From WJKR01 sp964556395 (GTDB lineage Archaea > Nanobdellota > Nanobdellia > Woesearchaeales > WJKR01), in assembly GCA_964556395.1 (NCBI GenBank), contig CAZKVR010000001.1, positions 124,001-188,000 on the forward strand: a DNA stretch of 64,000 bases. Reading direction: 5' to 3'. Shown piece by piece: positions 16,145-24,075 of this stretch. Positions within the stretch are counted from its first letter, which is position 1, and the number at the start of each line of letters is the position of its first letter. Made by a program: the position numbers and the translations under genes. The notes beneath the pieces are model-generated. The model did no database searches. It was not told the origin of the DNA and worked only from the letters and a program-made list of their open reading frames with translations.

Positions 16145-16717
16145 ATGGAAGGAGTCAATAAGGAAAGCTATGAAGAAGAGGACGCTTATACGAAGGTGTT
16201 GTACTGGTTCTTCGCCCACCCCACCATTGAAGTCAGCCTCAACGACCTCGTCGAGGCGGTGAACATCTCCAAGACCTCGGCGAACAAGGCCGTGCACAGG
16301 CTCGTGGATGAAGGATTCCTTCGCCTCAAGCAGCTGGGACGGCTGTGGCGCATCACTTGTAACCAAGAGCACGAGTACAACATCACCAGGAAAGTCCCGT
16401 TCAACCTCCAGACAGTCTACCAGGCAGGCATCCTCGAAGAGATTCGCAAGCGCATCCCGAACCCCCGCGCAGTCGTGCTCTTCGGCAGTTATCGCAAGGG
16501 CGACGACACGGAGGAGAGCGACATCGACATCGCAGTGGAAGTGATGGATGACAAGGATTACAGGATAGTGGAATTAGGGGTCCTCACGACCTTAGGTTTC
16601 CGCGAGCACGTGCCCGTCAACCTGCACGTATTCTCACGCAACCATGTGGACCTCAACCTGTTCGCCAACATCGCCAACGGCATCGTCCTTGAAGGGTTCC
16701 TGGAGGTGCGACCATGA
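16145..16717 (+). CDS. MNT-type nucleotidyltransferase antitoxin with N-terminal HTH
   Basis: The 190-residue product starts with a winged-helix region (about residues 15-75: SLNDLVEAVNISKTSANKAV) and continues into a minimal nucleotidyltransferase with the motif VVLFGSYRKGDDTEESDIDIAV (GS and DxD residues present). Such proteins neutralise HEPN RNases by AMPylating a tyrosine near their active site. The HEPN gene follows with a 4-base overlap. The ATG at 16145 lies about 28 bp from a good TATA box; the longer open frame upstream includes the promoter and is not coding. Confidence 0.85.
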   Translation: MEGVNKESYEEEDAYTKVLYWFFAHPTIEVSLNDLVEAVNISKTSANKAVHRLVDEGFLRLKQLGRLWRITCNQEHEYNITRKVPFNLQTVYQAGILEEIRKRIPNPRAVVLFGSYRKGDDTEESDIDIAVEVMDDKDYRIVELGVLTTLGFREHVPVNLHVFSRNHVDLNLFANIANGIVLEGFLEVRP

Positions 16718-17100
16718 GGAGGAAACGTCCCGATATCAAGAACGCCGACAGCCTGCTGGAGGCCAGCAAGAACACCCTGAGGTTCACCATGAAGCTGGAG
16801 GTGTCGGAGGAGTCGGCCGACACTATCATCAGGAACGTGCACGAGGCGTTCCGGATGCTCGGCGAGGCATTGCTTCTCAAGCAAGGAGGGGTCGCCGTCG
16901 ATCACACCCAGCCGATCGAGGCCCTCATCCGCACGAACGTCCAAACAGAGAGGCCCTTGTCGGTGTTGACGACCATCAGGAAGACGAGGCATTCCATCAA
17001 TTACTACGGCTACCGGCCGACGGTGGCGGAAGCGCGGGATGCGGTGTCTGTGGCCGAGGCTTGTTTCGACAAGCTGGCAGAACATGTCAAGAGCCTATAG
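16714..17100 (+). CDS. HEPN-domain RNase toxin
   Basis: The 128-residue helical protein fits a small HEPN domain: helices at about residues 8-30 and 33-57, and a conserved region RKTRHSINYYGYRP near residue 90, which supplies the Arg...His pair of the RNase site and the tyrosines that MNT partners modify. The spacing (R-KTR-H) is one residue shorter than the usual Rx4-6H. It overlaps the MNT gene (ATGA), giving a complete MNT-HEPN module. It converges with the next gene, whose end overlaps by 6 bp. Confidence 0.8.
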   Translation: MRRKRPDIKNADSLLEASKNTLRFTMKLEVSEESADTIIRNVHEAFRMLGEALLLKQGGVAVDHTQPIEALIRTNVQTERPLSVLTTIRKTRHSINYYGYRPTVAEARDAVSVAEACFDKLAEHVKSL

Positions 17101-18141
17101 CTGTACCAACAATAATCCTTTGAATTCGTGGTTGAGCTTCTCCTTCGCTTTCTTCGTCACGTCGCCTGTCGTGAGGTAGATGACCGGTAGCTTCTTCATC
17201 TGTCCTTGGACGTACGCGTTGGAGAGGTCGCCGTCGTTGCTCTTCTTCTTGTTCTTCGCCTTGCAGAAATAGGTGACGCGACCGACGGCTGTCGGTACTG
17301 AGATCTCGAATTCGATGTCCGAGTTCTTGCGCTGGACCTCTTTGGCGATGACCTGGATTCGCTTCTCGGCGAAGTATTCCAGGACTTGTTTGAGGAAGTC
17401 GTCGCCGGTGTCGTCCTGTTGCTTGAGGAGTGTCTTTGCGGGCACCGCTTCGGGCGTTCCGGAGGGTTCTTCCGACCCACTCTCTTCTTGCATCTCAGGC
17501 TCTGCTGCTTTTGTATGCTCGTGTTTCACGGCTTCTGACTGTTCTTGCGTTGCTGGTTTCGGGGCTTGTCTCGTGGATTTTTGTGGCGCTTGCTCAGGAG
17601 ATTGCCGGGCGTCTTGCGAGGGTTCTGTCGGTGACGCTTCCTTGGACTGTTCTTCCTGGATTGGTGCTGGTTGTTCTGCTGGCTTGGTCTGCTTGGGCGT
17701 GATGCCTAATGCCTGTTTGATGAGCGGCTCCGCCTCTTTCGTCTGGAGCTGGTACCATTTCCAGAACAGGACGGTGCCGTCTTTCGTCTTGACTTCCAGT
17801 GGTACGGCGAAGTCTTTGACCTGTCGGAGGCTGACCCTGGCGAGGGGTTCTTGCTCGTCGTCTTTGAGTATCTGTTTCTGCTTGAGGAGTTCTGCCGTCC
17901 GCCTGTCCTTCTCGCCGAGGTATTGTATGAGTTTGGTCAGCTTGTCGGCGTGTTCCGGGATGTAGTAGAAAGGCCCTCCGCGTTTGGTGTTGCTCACCTT
18001 GACCTTCCCTGCGCCTTTGAGCTCTGACAGGACGGCGCCGATGGTGAACGAGTCGCCTTCGCCGAGGGCTTTCCTGATGTGGAGGGGTTGGCACGGGCCT
18101 TTCTGTCGGAGGACTTGCAGGACGGCGTCTCTGTTGAGCAT
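17095..18141 (-). CDS. Winged-helix protein with nuclease-like C-terminal domain
   Basis: The product (348 residues) has three parts. Residues 1-75 are a winged helix (AVLQVLRQKGPCQPLHIRKA; VLSELKGAGKVKVS). Residues about 125-240 form a Pro/Gln/Glu-rich disordered linker. The last 100 residues hold a restriction-endonuclease-like pattern: SDIEFEISV, then a strand VTYFCKAKNKKKS, an alpha region, and VIYLTTGDVTKKAKEKL. The Cys in FCKAK stands where PD-(D/E)xK enzymes usually have Glu or Gln, so catalysis is doubtful. The ATG at 18141 sits about 28 bp after a TATA box (TATAAAT). Confidence 0.65.
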   Translation of the reverse strand: MLNRDAVLQVLRQKGPCQPLHIRKALGEGDSFTIGAVLSELKGAGKVKVSNTKRGGPFYYIPEHADKLTKLIQYLGEKDRRTAELLKQKQILKDDEQEPLARVSLRQVKDFAVPLEVKTKDGTVLFWKWYQLQTKEAEPLIKQALGITPKQTKPAEQPAPIQEEQSKEASPTEPSQDARQSPEQAPQKSTRQAPKPATQEQSEAVKHEHTKAAEPEMQEESGSEEPSGTPEAVPAKTLLKQQDDTGDDFLKQVLEYFAEKRIQVIAKEVQRKNSDIEFEISVPTAVGRVTYFCKAKNKKKSNDGDLSNAYVQGQMKKLPVIYLTTGDVTKKAKEKLNHEFKGLLLVQL

Positions 18142-18258
18142 GTTTTCTTCGAGGTGTCGGTGATTTATAATCCTGTTGCTTGCCACATAGATAATTTCTA
18201 TAGTGAAAATAATCTGTAAAACAAAAATAGTCTTATAGTACACTACTATCGCGTCAAT

Positions 18259-18846
18259 ATGGCAGGAGACAGGCTCATCCACGAGGAATTCATACAGGCC
18301 AAGACAGACCCCCTCATGAGAGAGGCAGTGATGGGCAAGGTGTGGACGAAAGCATACCACATCGCGTCGAGATACACCCGCTCATCAGCAGAGGCGGAGG
18401 ACATCGCCCAGGAAGCCTCGTTGAATGTCCACAAGAACTTCCACGTCTACGGCAGCAAGAGGCAGAACAACCCATACGCATGGGTGCACACCATCACCAC
18501 GAACATCTGCGTAAATCACTACCGGAGGCGGCCGAAAACCCCCATCATAAGCCTCGACGAGGAGGAAAGGGCAGAGGGCCATACCAGGATGAAGAGGGAT
18601 GTCCCGGACGAGCGCAACAACATCGAGGACTACCTCAACCTCAAGGAGTGCGAGGAGGTGTTGGCCAGCCTGCCTGAAAAGAAAGGGAAGGCCTACCTGT
18701 TGTCCTATCTCGAAGGATACAAGTACGACGAGATCGCAGCGATCACCAAGGAGCGGATGGGCACCGTGAAAAGCAGCATCCATAGGATGAGAGAACGGGC
18801 GAAAGAGCTGTTCCAGGAACGCGCTCCCGTCTACATCAGGAAGTGA
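18259..18846 (+). CDS. ECF-type RNA polymerase sigma factor
   Basis: The 195-residue product shows both sigma-70 domains in the ECF arrangement. Region 2 spans about residues 30-95, with SSAEAEDIAQEASLNVHKN and NPYAWVHTITTNICVNHYRRR. Region 4 spans about 135-190, with LASLPEKKGKAYLLSYLEGY and KYDEIAAITKERMGTVKSSI, the DNA-binding HTH. Bacterial sigma factors direct RNA polymerase to promoters; archaea use TBP/TFB instead, so the role here is open. The gene has an archaeal-type TATA-like box (CTTATAGTAC) and a leaderless ATG, and it overlaps the downstream nucleotidyltransferase frame. No anti-sigma gene is adjacent. Confidence 0.85.
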   Translation: MAGDRLIHEEFIQAKTDPLMREAVMGKVWTKAYHIASRYTRSSAEAEDIAQEASLNVHKNFHVYGSKRQNNPYAWVHTITTNICVNHYRRRPKTPIISLDEEERAEGHTRMKRDVPDERNNIEDYLNLKECEEVLASLPEKKGKAYLLSYLEGYKYDEIAAITKERMGTVKSSIHRMRERAKELFQERAPVYIRK

Positions 18847-18851
18847 ACCAC

Positions 18852-19559
18852 ATGCAGGCAGTCATCATCAGCGGAGGGTTGGGGACGCGGTTGAAGCCCC
18901 TGACAGATACCATTCCGAAAGGCCTCGTCGAAGTGCAGGGGCGGCCGTTGTTGGAGCACGTCCTCGACCTGCTCAAGGAAGCCGGTGTGGACGACGTCAT
19001 CATTTCCATCGGCTATCTCGGCGATAGGATAAAAGAGCATTTCCAGGACGGGAACAGCCATGGCGTCCGCATCAGGTACGTGGAGGAGGATAAGCCCCTA
19101 GGGACGGGTGGCTGGCTCCACAAAGCAAGAGGGATGCTGTCAGGCGATTTCCTCGTCGTCAACGGCGACAACCTCTTCGCCTTGGACCTCCACGAGATGC
19201 TGCGGTTCCACCGGGAGCGGGGAGCGACGGCGACGATAGGCCTCACCAGGGTGAGCGACCCGTCGTCGTTCGGCATCGCTGCGATGGACGGCGACCGTAT
19301 CGCGAGGTTCGTGGAGAAGCCTTCGCGAGAAGACGCTCCTTCTGACTTGGCGAACGGCGGCTACTACGTCTTCAACGAATCGGTTTTCGGCATGATACCG
19401 TCGCGAGAGCGTTTCATGCTCGAGCAGGACGTCTTCCCAGCACTTGCGGGAAAAGGTAGGTTGTTCGGCTTCCCCTCAGGTGCGCAGTGGTTCGACACCG
19501 GCACGTTCGAACGCCTCCAAGAAGTGGAATCCTTCTGGCGGAAAGGCAGCAACGTTTAA
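18852..19559 (+). CDS. Sugar-1-phosphate nucleotidyltransferase
   Basis: The 235-residue product has the nucleotidyltransferase signature GGLGTRLKPLTDTIPKGLVE at the N-terminus, the metal/sugar-binding strand FLVVNGDNLF near residue 105 and the pattern RFVEKP near 160. It should make an NDP-sugar (GDP-mannose or dTDP/UDP-glucose type) for surface glycans. It is at the short end of the family, without a C-terminal beta-helix. A GTG three codons upstream would overlap the sigma gene stop (GTGA); the ATG at 18852 gives the standard MQAVIISGG start. Co-transcription with the sigma factor is likely. Confidence 0.85.
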   Translation: MQAVIISGGLGTRLKPLTDTIPKGLVEVQGRPLLEHVLDLLKEAGVDDVIISIGYLGDRIKEHFQDGNSHGVRIRYVEEDKPLGTGGWLHKARGMLSGDFLVVNGDNLFALDLHEMLRFHRERGATATIGLTRVSDPSSFGIAAMDGDRIARFVEKPSREDAPSDLANGGYYVFNESVFGMIPSRERFMLEQDVFPALAGKGRLFGFPSGAQWFDTGTFERLQEVESFWRKGSNV

Positions 19560-19589
19560 AAAGGGAAGGGTGTTGGGTTTCCTCAAGCC

Positions 19590-20270
19590 ATGATACAGCA
19601 ACGACACGTTGACGAGTGCAAGCGACAGCTCATAAGGGCGGGCTGGGCGTGTGACATCGACAACACCGTCTCCGCCACGGCTGAAGCGTTCTTCGACCGC
19701 ATGGATGGGCTGTTCCCCCGCCCTGAAGGGGATGAGGGCCTCTCCGTGAGTGAGCTCGTGCGGAAATATGTGAGCGATGACCAAGTACCGACTTGGCAGA
19801 CACCTGAGGCCCGTGCCGCCAGCAAGGCTATCATCTCAGACCCCGAGTTCTATCGGGAACTGCCTCCCATAGCGGGTTCTGATACGGTCTTGAGGAGGTT
19901 CACGGAAGCCTTGCCTTTCACGTGTTTCATCACCGCCCGTCCTAATGTGGTGGCTGATGAGACGAGGGCTTGGCTGGAGAGCCGCTTCCCCACCCTGCCG
20001 CTCATCACCAAGCCTGACAGCGTGGATCCTTCTCGGAACAATGAGTGGAAGGCTCGGCTGCTGGAAGCGTTGTATCCGCAGGTGCGAGGTATCGTCGACG
20101 ACGATCCGCGCCTGGTAGAGCATCTCTCGCCTGGTTATGGGGGGACGGTCATCATCTTCGGCGCGTCAAGTGTGGAGCACGATCACGTCGAGGCTTATGC
20201 TTGCTTGACGTGGAAGGATGTGGAGAGGAAGCTGGAGGAGCTGGCGAGTCTCAAGGCCGCATCCATTTGA
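19590..20270 (+). CDS. HAD-superfamily phosphatase
   Basis: The 226-residue product has the HAD motifs in order: CDIDNTVS (motif I, DxDxT, near residue 21), ITARP (motif II, near 111), a Lys in the region KARLLEAL, and GIVDDDPRLVEHL (motif IV, near 170). A helical cap lies between motifs I and II. The layout fits 5'-nucleotidase or phosphatase members; the substrate is not clear. It converges on endA and their ends overlap by 20 bp. Confidence 0.75.
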   Translation: MIQQRHVDECKRQLIRAGWACDIDNTVSATAEAFFDRMDGLFPRPEGDEGLSVSELVRKYVSDDQVPTWQTPEARAASKAIISDPEFYRELPPIAGSDTVLRRFTEALPFTCFITARPNVVADETRAWLESRFPTLPLITKPDSVDPSRNNEWKARLLEALYPQVRGIVDDDPRLVEHLSPGYGGTVIIFGASSVEHDHVEAYACLTWKDVERKLEELASLKAASI

Positions 20271-20904
20271 TCTCCCAGTACGACACGTCGCCTTCGTCGT
20301 CGACGACGCCGATGAGCAGCCTTTTCTTCGTCGAGTGGGCCACGCGGTTCTTGGCTGCGAACTCGTACCATGTCAGCGTCGAGCCTTCGTGGACGGGGTA
20401 GACAACCCATCTTGCGTGGTCTTCGCCTGGCTTGACGCCGCGGTCGTACACGCGGAAGTCGGCTCCGAACTTCAGGGCTGTCTTGACGATGTAGCCTCTG
20501 TTCCTGAGGTCTTTGAAGACGGAGTAGCGTATCCAGAACTGCGGTTCGATGCGTTTGGCCTTGCGGAGGAATTGCTGGAAGTCGAGGGTCTTGCCGTGGT
20601 AGTCTTTCACGTGGAGGCGTCCTTTCTCGAGGAGGTAGAGGGCTTCGTGGAGGCTGAGCTGGACCTTGCCGTCTTCCAGCATGACGCCGTAGCGGCTCTG
20701 CGCGTAGAGGTCTCGCGCCGCGTCGGTGTTCTCGGTGATGACTCGTTCCTTGGCGAAGATGGCGTTGACCTTGACCTTCTTGCGGCCGTTGCTCACGGCT
20801 TTGGGGATGATGCCTTTGAAGTCTTCCTCGTGGTTGAGCGGGTCTTCGAAGGTGAACTCGTCCTCGTGGAGGTGGATGCCGCTCTCGTCCTTCTTCTTGG
20901 CCAT
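20251..20904 (-). CDS. endA: tRNA-splicing endonuclease EndA
   Basis: The C-terminal half is a tRNA-intron endonuclease: KFGADFRVYDRGVKPGEDHA carries the catalytic Tyr and His, and AHSTKKRLLIGVVDDEGDVS the catalytic Lys and the conserved strand. The N-terminal half matches the family's structural domain (YGVMLEDGKVQLSLHEALYL). The enzyme removes introns from pre-tRNA and rRNA precursors. At 217 residues it is longer than the 170-180 residue homotetrameric type because of a charged N-terminal extension of about 35 residues. A TATA box lies 28 bp upstream of the ATG. Confidence 0.9.
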   Translation of the reverse strand: MAKKKDESGIHLHEDEFTFEDPLNHEEDFKGIIPKAVSNGRKKVKVNAIFAKERVITENTDAARDLYAQSRYGVMLEDGKVQLSLHEALYLLEKGRLHVKDYHGKTLDFQQFLRKAKRIEPQFWIRYSVFKDLRNRGYIVKTALKFGADFRVYDRGVKPGEDHARWVVYPVHEGSTLTWYEFAAKNRVAHSTKKRLLIGVVDDEGDVSYWEIKWMRP

Positions 20905-20926
20905 GGCTGTGGAGAGGAGAGGGTGC

Positions 20927-20936
20927 TTTATAAATA
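20927..20936 (-). promoter_or_regulatory. TATA box of endA
   Basis: ATTTATAAAG on the minus strand, centred 28 bp upstream of the ATG at 20904; fits a leaderless archaeal transcript. Confidence 0.6.
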
Positions 20937-20974
20937 TTTGGCAGAATATATTACTATATAGAAAATAATTTGTG

Positions 20975-21004
20975 TAAAAAAAAGGCTGCGGAGATGCAGC
21001 CTTT
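20975..21004 (-). terminator. Intrinsic terminator after the PEGA-like gene pair
   Basis: On the minus strand AAAGGCTGC, a 6-base loop (ATCTCC) and GCAGCCTTT form a perfect 9-bp stem followed by eight T. This is a canonical bacterial rho-independent terminator, placed 13 bp after the stop at 21017. Confidence 0.75.
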
Positions 21005-21016
21005 GATTTGCAGAGT

Positions 21017-21907
21017 TCAACGATCCACAGGCACGAACTCGAATTCTATCTCATCAGTATCATTGAAGCCGAGCTCGGAAAAAAAGAACAATGCATGATG
21101 ATTATCATCAAGCGGTCTTTGGAAGATGACACGGAAACCCCTGCCATCCTCATCGACATCTCCAGTACATCTGAGCTTGCACTCTTCGTATGAGTATTCA
21201 GGAGAACGTGAGTATCTGCTCCTATACCTATCATATTTGATATCATAGATGCGATTGAAATGCCAACCTATCAGACCGCCTCGGTGTTTCATCGTTGCAG
21301 GGTGGATTTCGGCTTGTTTGACAAAATAAATCTTCTCGCCATACGTGTACCTCGAAAGGTACTTGCGATATATCTTATCGAATGAATCCTTCCACCCATC
21401 CGAAATTGTGTTCCGTTTCCTGATGGTCCAAGCGAAGACTCCGGACCCGTCAACAGGATCGACATCAGCGTACGCTATGATACAGGTTTGTTCCATATAG
21501 TTATCGCGGCGGAACAGAGAGGACTTCTCTTCCTCCTTATAGACACCAACATAATATCCGCGTGGACGCGGAAATACGGGTTCGAACGAAGAGGTAGAGA
21601 ACTCGAAATAGTTTACTCCTTCCTCGACATGGATCGTGTGCTCTTCTATAGAGCCGTCACCTGACTTGATAGCGAGCGTGTGCTTGCCAGTATCGACATC
21701 TCTGATAGGGAGCCTGCCATACACCTTCTTGACATTGAATGATGAGTCGATCACATCGTATTCGTTAGATGTGAATCCCTTAAATTCCCCATCGAGGTAG
21801 ACCCCACAGCCAGGATCGCCTGAAACACCTAGCGTTTGCGCGACCCCTTCGATGCTGAGCATCGCGAGAAGGAGTCCGAATGAACTGATAAGAAATGATG
21901 TTTTCAT
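21017..21907 (-). CDS. Secreted PEGA-like domain protein
   Basis: I start the gene at 21907, where the signal peptide MKTSFLISSFGLLLAMLSIE begins (cut near GVAQ). The frame continues 28 codons further to an ATG overlapping the upstream stop, but that extension has no signal character. After the signal lies a PEGA-like repeat (CGVYLDGEFKGFTSNEYDVI, then DTGKHTLAIKSGDG) of the type found in surface proteins. The remaining 200 residues are beta-rich with many Tyr, Arg and Asp. It is a paralogue of the upstream gene. The leader is A-rich without a Shine-Dalgarno site. Confidence 0.65.
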   Translation of the reverse strand: MKTSFLISSFGLLLAMLSIEGVAQTLGVSGDPGCGVYLDGEFKGFTSNEYDVIDSSFNVKKVYGRLPIRDVDTGKHTLAIKSGDGSIEEHTIHVEEGVNYFEFSTSSFEPVFPRPRGYYVGVYKEEEKSSLFRRDNYMEQTCIIAYADVDPVDGSGVFAWTIRKRNTISDGWKDSFDKIYRKYLSRYTYGEKIYFVKQAEIHPATMKHRGGLIGWHFNRIYDIKYDRYRSRYSRSPEYSYEECKLRCTGDVDEDGRGFRVIFQRPLDDNHHALFFFSELGFNDTDEIEFEFVPVDR

Positions 21908-21987
21908 AATTATTATTTTTGTGAGTTTATTACAATTAGTTTTATTTGATGTTCTGGACGTCAAGACGCCTTTTCTCAGCGAGAGAT

Positions 21988-22761
21988 TCAATAGGGTGAA
22001 GAAGGCATCGGCACGAACTCGAAAGTCAGCTCCTTATTGTCGAATATCTTATCATACCCTTTCGTGGAGCGCAGGCGAAGGGTGAAACCCTCGCCATCCT
22101 CTTTTATCCGGCCATTCCCGATCAGGATAGGCTTGCTACCGCTATGCTGGCTGGCAGATAATATCATACGGACACTCACATCGCCAGAAGAAGCCACTTT
22201 CATCTCCCCTGAGAAGAGGGTCGTATAACGCTTCTGACGCAAGTCCTCGATGTCATAGACATCGAGAAAGAAACCGTAGAACATGTCCTTGAAGGTGTAG
22301 GAGTTCCTGCTTTCATCCCCATACCTCGAAAAAGGCGCCCACGTGAATTCGATGTTTTTAGTGGTCGTGTCGTCCTCACCCATATAGAGCATGAGGTGAT
22401 GGTGTATCGTGGTTGATTTGAACAACGATTTCTTCTCCTCTACATTGTAGGAAGCGACATAGTAACCGTCCTTGCGAGGGAAACCAGCACTCTTATCGAT
22501 GTTGACCACAAGTTCGTTCACGCCTTCATGGATGTCGAGAGAGTAGCGTTTCACGAATCCCGTGCTTTTCTTCACCGTGAGTTCATGAGCCCCTAGGGCT
22601 ACATCGTCGATGAACAGACCGTCCTGCGCGTCGCTCGTGACGCCTTTGAGCGTGTCATCGAGGTAGACCCTGTAGCCCGGCTCGCAGATGACAAAAAGTT
22701 GTTGTGATACTCCTTCGCTCCAGAGAGCGAAGAGCATGATAATAAAGATTAGATGTTTCAT
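21988..22761 (-). CDS. Secreted PEGA-like domain protein (paralogue)
   Basis: The 257-residue protein has a signal peptide (MKHLIFIIMLFALWSEGVSQ) and a PEGA-like module at about residues 25-75 (GYRVYLDDTLKGVTSDAQDG; GAHELTVKKSTG). The rest is beta-rich and follows the downstream protein in order: DGYYVASYNVEEKKSLFK matches RGYYVGVYKEEEKSSLFR, and both end in the strand EFEFVPV/TFEFVPM. The two genes therefore arose by duplication. Function unknown; exported. Confidence 0.65.
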   Translation of the reverse strand: MKHLIFIIMLFALWSEGVSQQLFVICEPGYRVYLDDTLKGVTSDAQDGLFIDDVALGAHELTVKKSTGFVKRYSLDIHEGVNELVVNIDKSAGFPRKDGYYVASYNVEEKKSLFKSTTIHHHLMLYMGEDDTTTKNIEFTWAPFSRYGDESRNSYTFKDMFYGFFLDVYDIEDLRQKRYTTLFSGEMKVASSGDVSVRMILSASQHSGSKPILIGNGRIKEDGEGFTLRLRSTKGYDKIFDNKELTFEFVPMPSSPY

Positions 22762-22857
22762 GAATCATAAGATTTGAAGTTTGACAAATGTTTTGAAAGA
22801 TACGCCGTAGGTTCCGACTGCTCCGAGAACCACCCCCCATCATTGAGCCAACCCGAA

Positions 22858-22890
22858 GGTGGTGTCGAAGGATGGTATCACGACACCTCC
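22858..22890 (-). terminator. Weak stem-loop downstream of a barrel-like gene
   Basis: GGTGTCG (22861-22867) pairs with CGACACC (22881-22887) around a 13-base loop, between the genes at 22975 and 22761. No clear T-run follows, so termination is only possible. Confidence 0.3.
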
Positions 22891-22974
22891 ACCATAGTGA
22901 TGGCGCCGTGATTGCTTTCATAAGCATTGTTTGTTTCATAAGCTAACGAGCGATACAATAATTGTTTATAACTA

Positions 22975-23448
22975 TCAGTAGGAGATGACCCCCCATCCGA
23001 GACTGACCTCGAACGCAGGGACTATTTCAGGCGCCCCGAAAGCGACACCACCTCCAAACCTGAAGTCGAAGTTTTCTCCTAAGATAAAACGGTAGCCGGT
23101 GACGACGGCGATAACATCATAATACGTGTCAGACGCGTCCTCAGTCACCATGACGTAGTTCGTTAAATTAGAGGCAAATAAGAAGTAGCCTGACTGAAAC
23201 GGATCGGGTTCGAAGAAAAAATTGACACCTACTCCGGTTACAACATCACCATTCGGTTTCCGTCCTCCATATCCTAATGAATAGCTCAAAGAGTAATTGT
23301 TTGAGACGTCAAGGAAGTGTTCGAGGCCAAAGACACCTGTGATAGTAGAGGCTCCTCCCCGGAAATACCAGATATCTTGAGATTGCGCTGGTCGCGCCAT
23401 CAGCAACGTGATGGCCGTGATTGCGATGATAAGGATTGTTTTTTTCAT
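22975..23448 (-). CDS. Outer-membrane beta-barrel-like secreted protein
   Basis: A signal peptide (MKKTILIIAITAITLLMARP, cut near AQSQ) leads into about 135 residues of alternating strands rich in Gly, Tyr and Phe. Segments such as GVFGLEHFLDVSNNYSLSYS and YRFILGENFDFRFGGGVAF are typical of small outer-membrane barrels, and the chain ends in an aromatic-terminated strand (SLGWGVISY), as in barrel proteins. GVFGLEHFLD matches GFVGIEYFVD in the protein at 6969, so the two are probably homologous. Confidence 0.6.
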   Translation of the reverse strand: MKKTILIIAITAITLLMARPAQSQDIWYFRGGASTITGVFGLEHFLDVSNNYSLSYSLGYGGRKPNGDVVTGVGVNFFFEPDPFQSGYFLFASNLTNYVMVTEDASDTYYDVIAVVTGYRFILGENFDFRFGGGVAFGAPEIVPAFEVSLGWGVISY

Positions 23449-23499
23449 GATGTAAAGGTTTTTGAGTTATACAATGTGTTCTCGTGAATTGATGTAGGG

Positions 23500-24075
23500 T
23501 TATTTCAGCCACGGCTTCCACAGCGCGAACCCTGCTCTGATTTCGAGGTAGAGTCCGCTTGCGATGTAGCTGTGCCTGTAGCCGGCTCCCGCTTTTATGA
23601 AGTAGTGGTCTCCTGCGAACCTGTAGCCGAGCGTTGCCGTGATGGCTGGAGTCCAGCCTTCGGTCTCGCCGTCGTGCGTCCGTTTGTAGGTGCCTTGTTC
23701 TGCGTTCGTCAGGAATCCCGCGCTGAGGTATGAGCCGTCGTTCAGGATTGCGCCGTTGATCGCGAGGTCGAATCCGAAGGACCATCGGTCTTCGAGAGGT
23801 CCTGGTTTCCCGAGCCTGACGTCGAGGGCTACCCGGTCGTAGTTGAATGATACTCCTCCGTAGGGGATGGTGTACCAGTCGAGGCCTCCCATGAGGTATA
23901 TCTGGGTTTCGGCTCTCGTTTCCGGCAGTCCATGGTTGTAGTATCGCGGACGGTGCACTTTCTTAGGGGTGTAGTTCCGTCCGAACTTGCTCTTCTCGTC
24001 CTCTTGTGAGGATGCTTGCTGTGCTCCTGCGATGAGCAGGAGTGATGCGATCGCTGTGATGAGTGTGCTTTTCAT
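23500..24075 (-). CDS. Outer-membrane beta-barrel-like secreted protein
   Basis: The 191-residue protein has a signal peptide (MKSTLITAIASLLLIAGAQQ, cut near ASSQ), a basic 30-residue stretch, then about eight short strands with Tyr/Gly/Phe girdles (GGVSFNYDRVALDVRLG; ITATLGYRFAGDHYFIKAGA; YLEIRAGFAL). This suits an 8-stranded barrel. The upstream leader is A-rich and there is no Shine-Dalgarno site. It is the third barrel-like protein of the window and probably shares a transcript with 22975. Confidence 0.6.
   Translation of the reverse strand: MKSTLITAIASLLLIAGAQQASSQEDEKSKFGRNYTPKKVHRPRYYNHGLPETRAETQIYLMGGLDWYTIPYGGVSFNYDRVALDVRLGKPGPLEDRWSFGFDLAINGAILNDGSYLSAGFLTNAEQGTYKRTHDGETEGWTPAITATLGYRFAGDHYFIKAGAGYRHSYIASGLYLEIRAGFALWKPWLK

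Noticed and set aside
22655..22939. Frame starting with the GCTTATGAAA context like the MKLT genes
   Set aside because: The product loses signal character after 10 residues and crosses a stem-loop; perhaps a decayed gene, but not supported.
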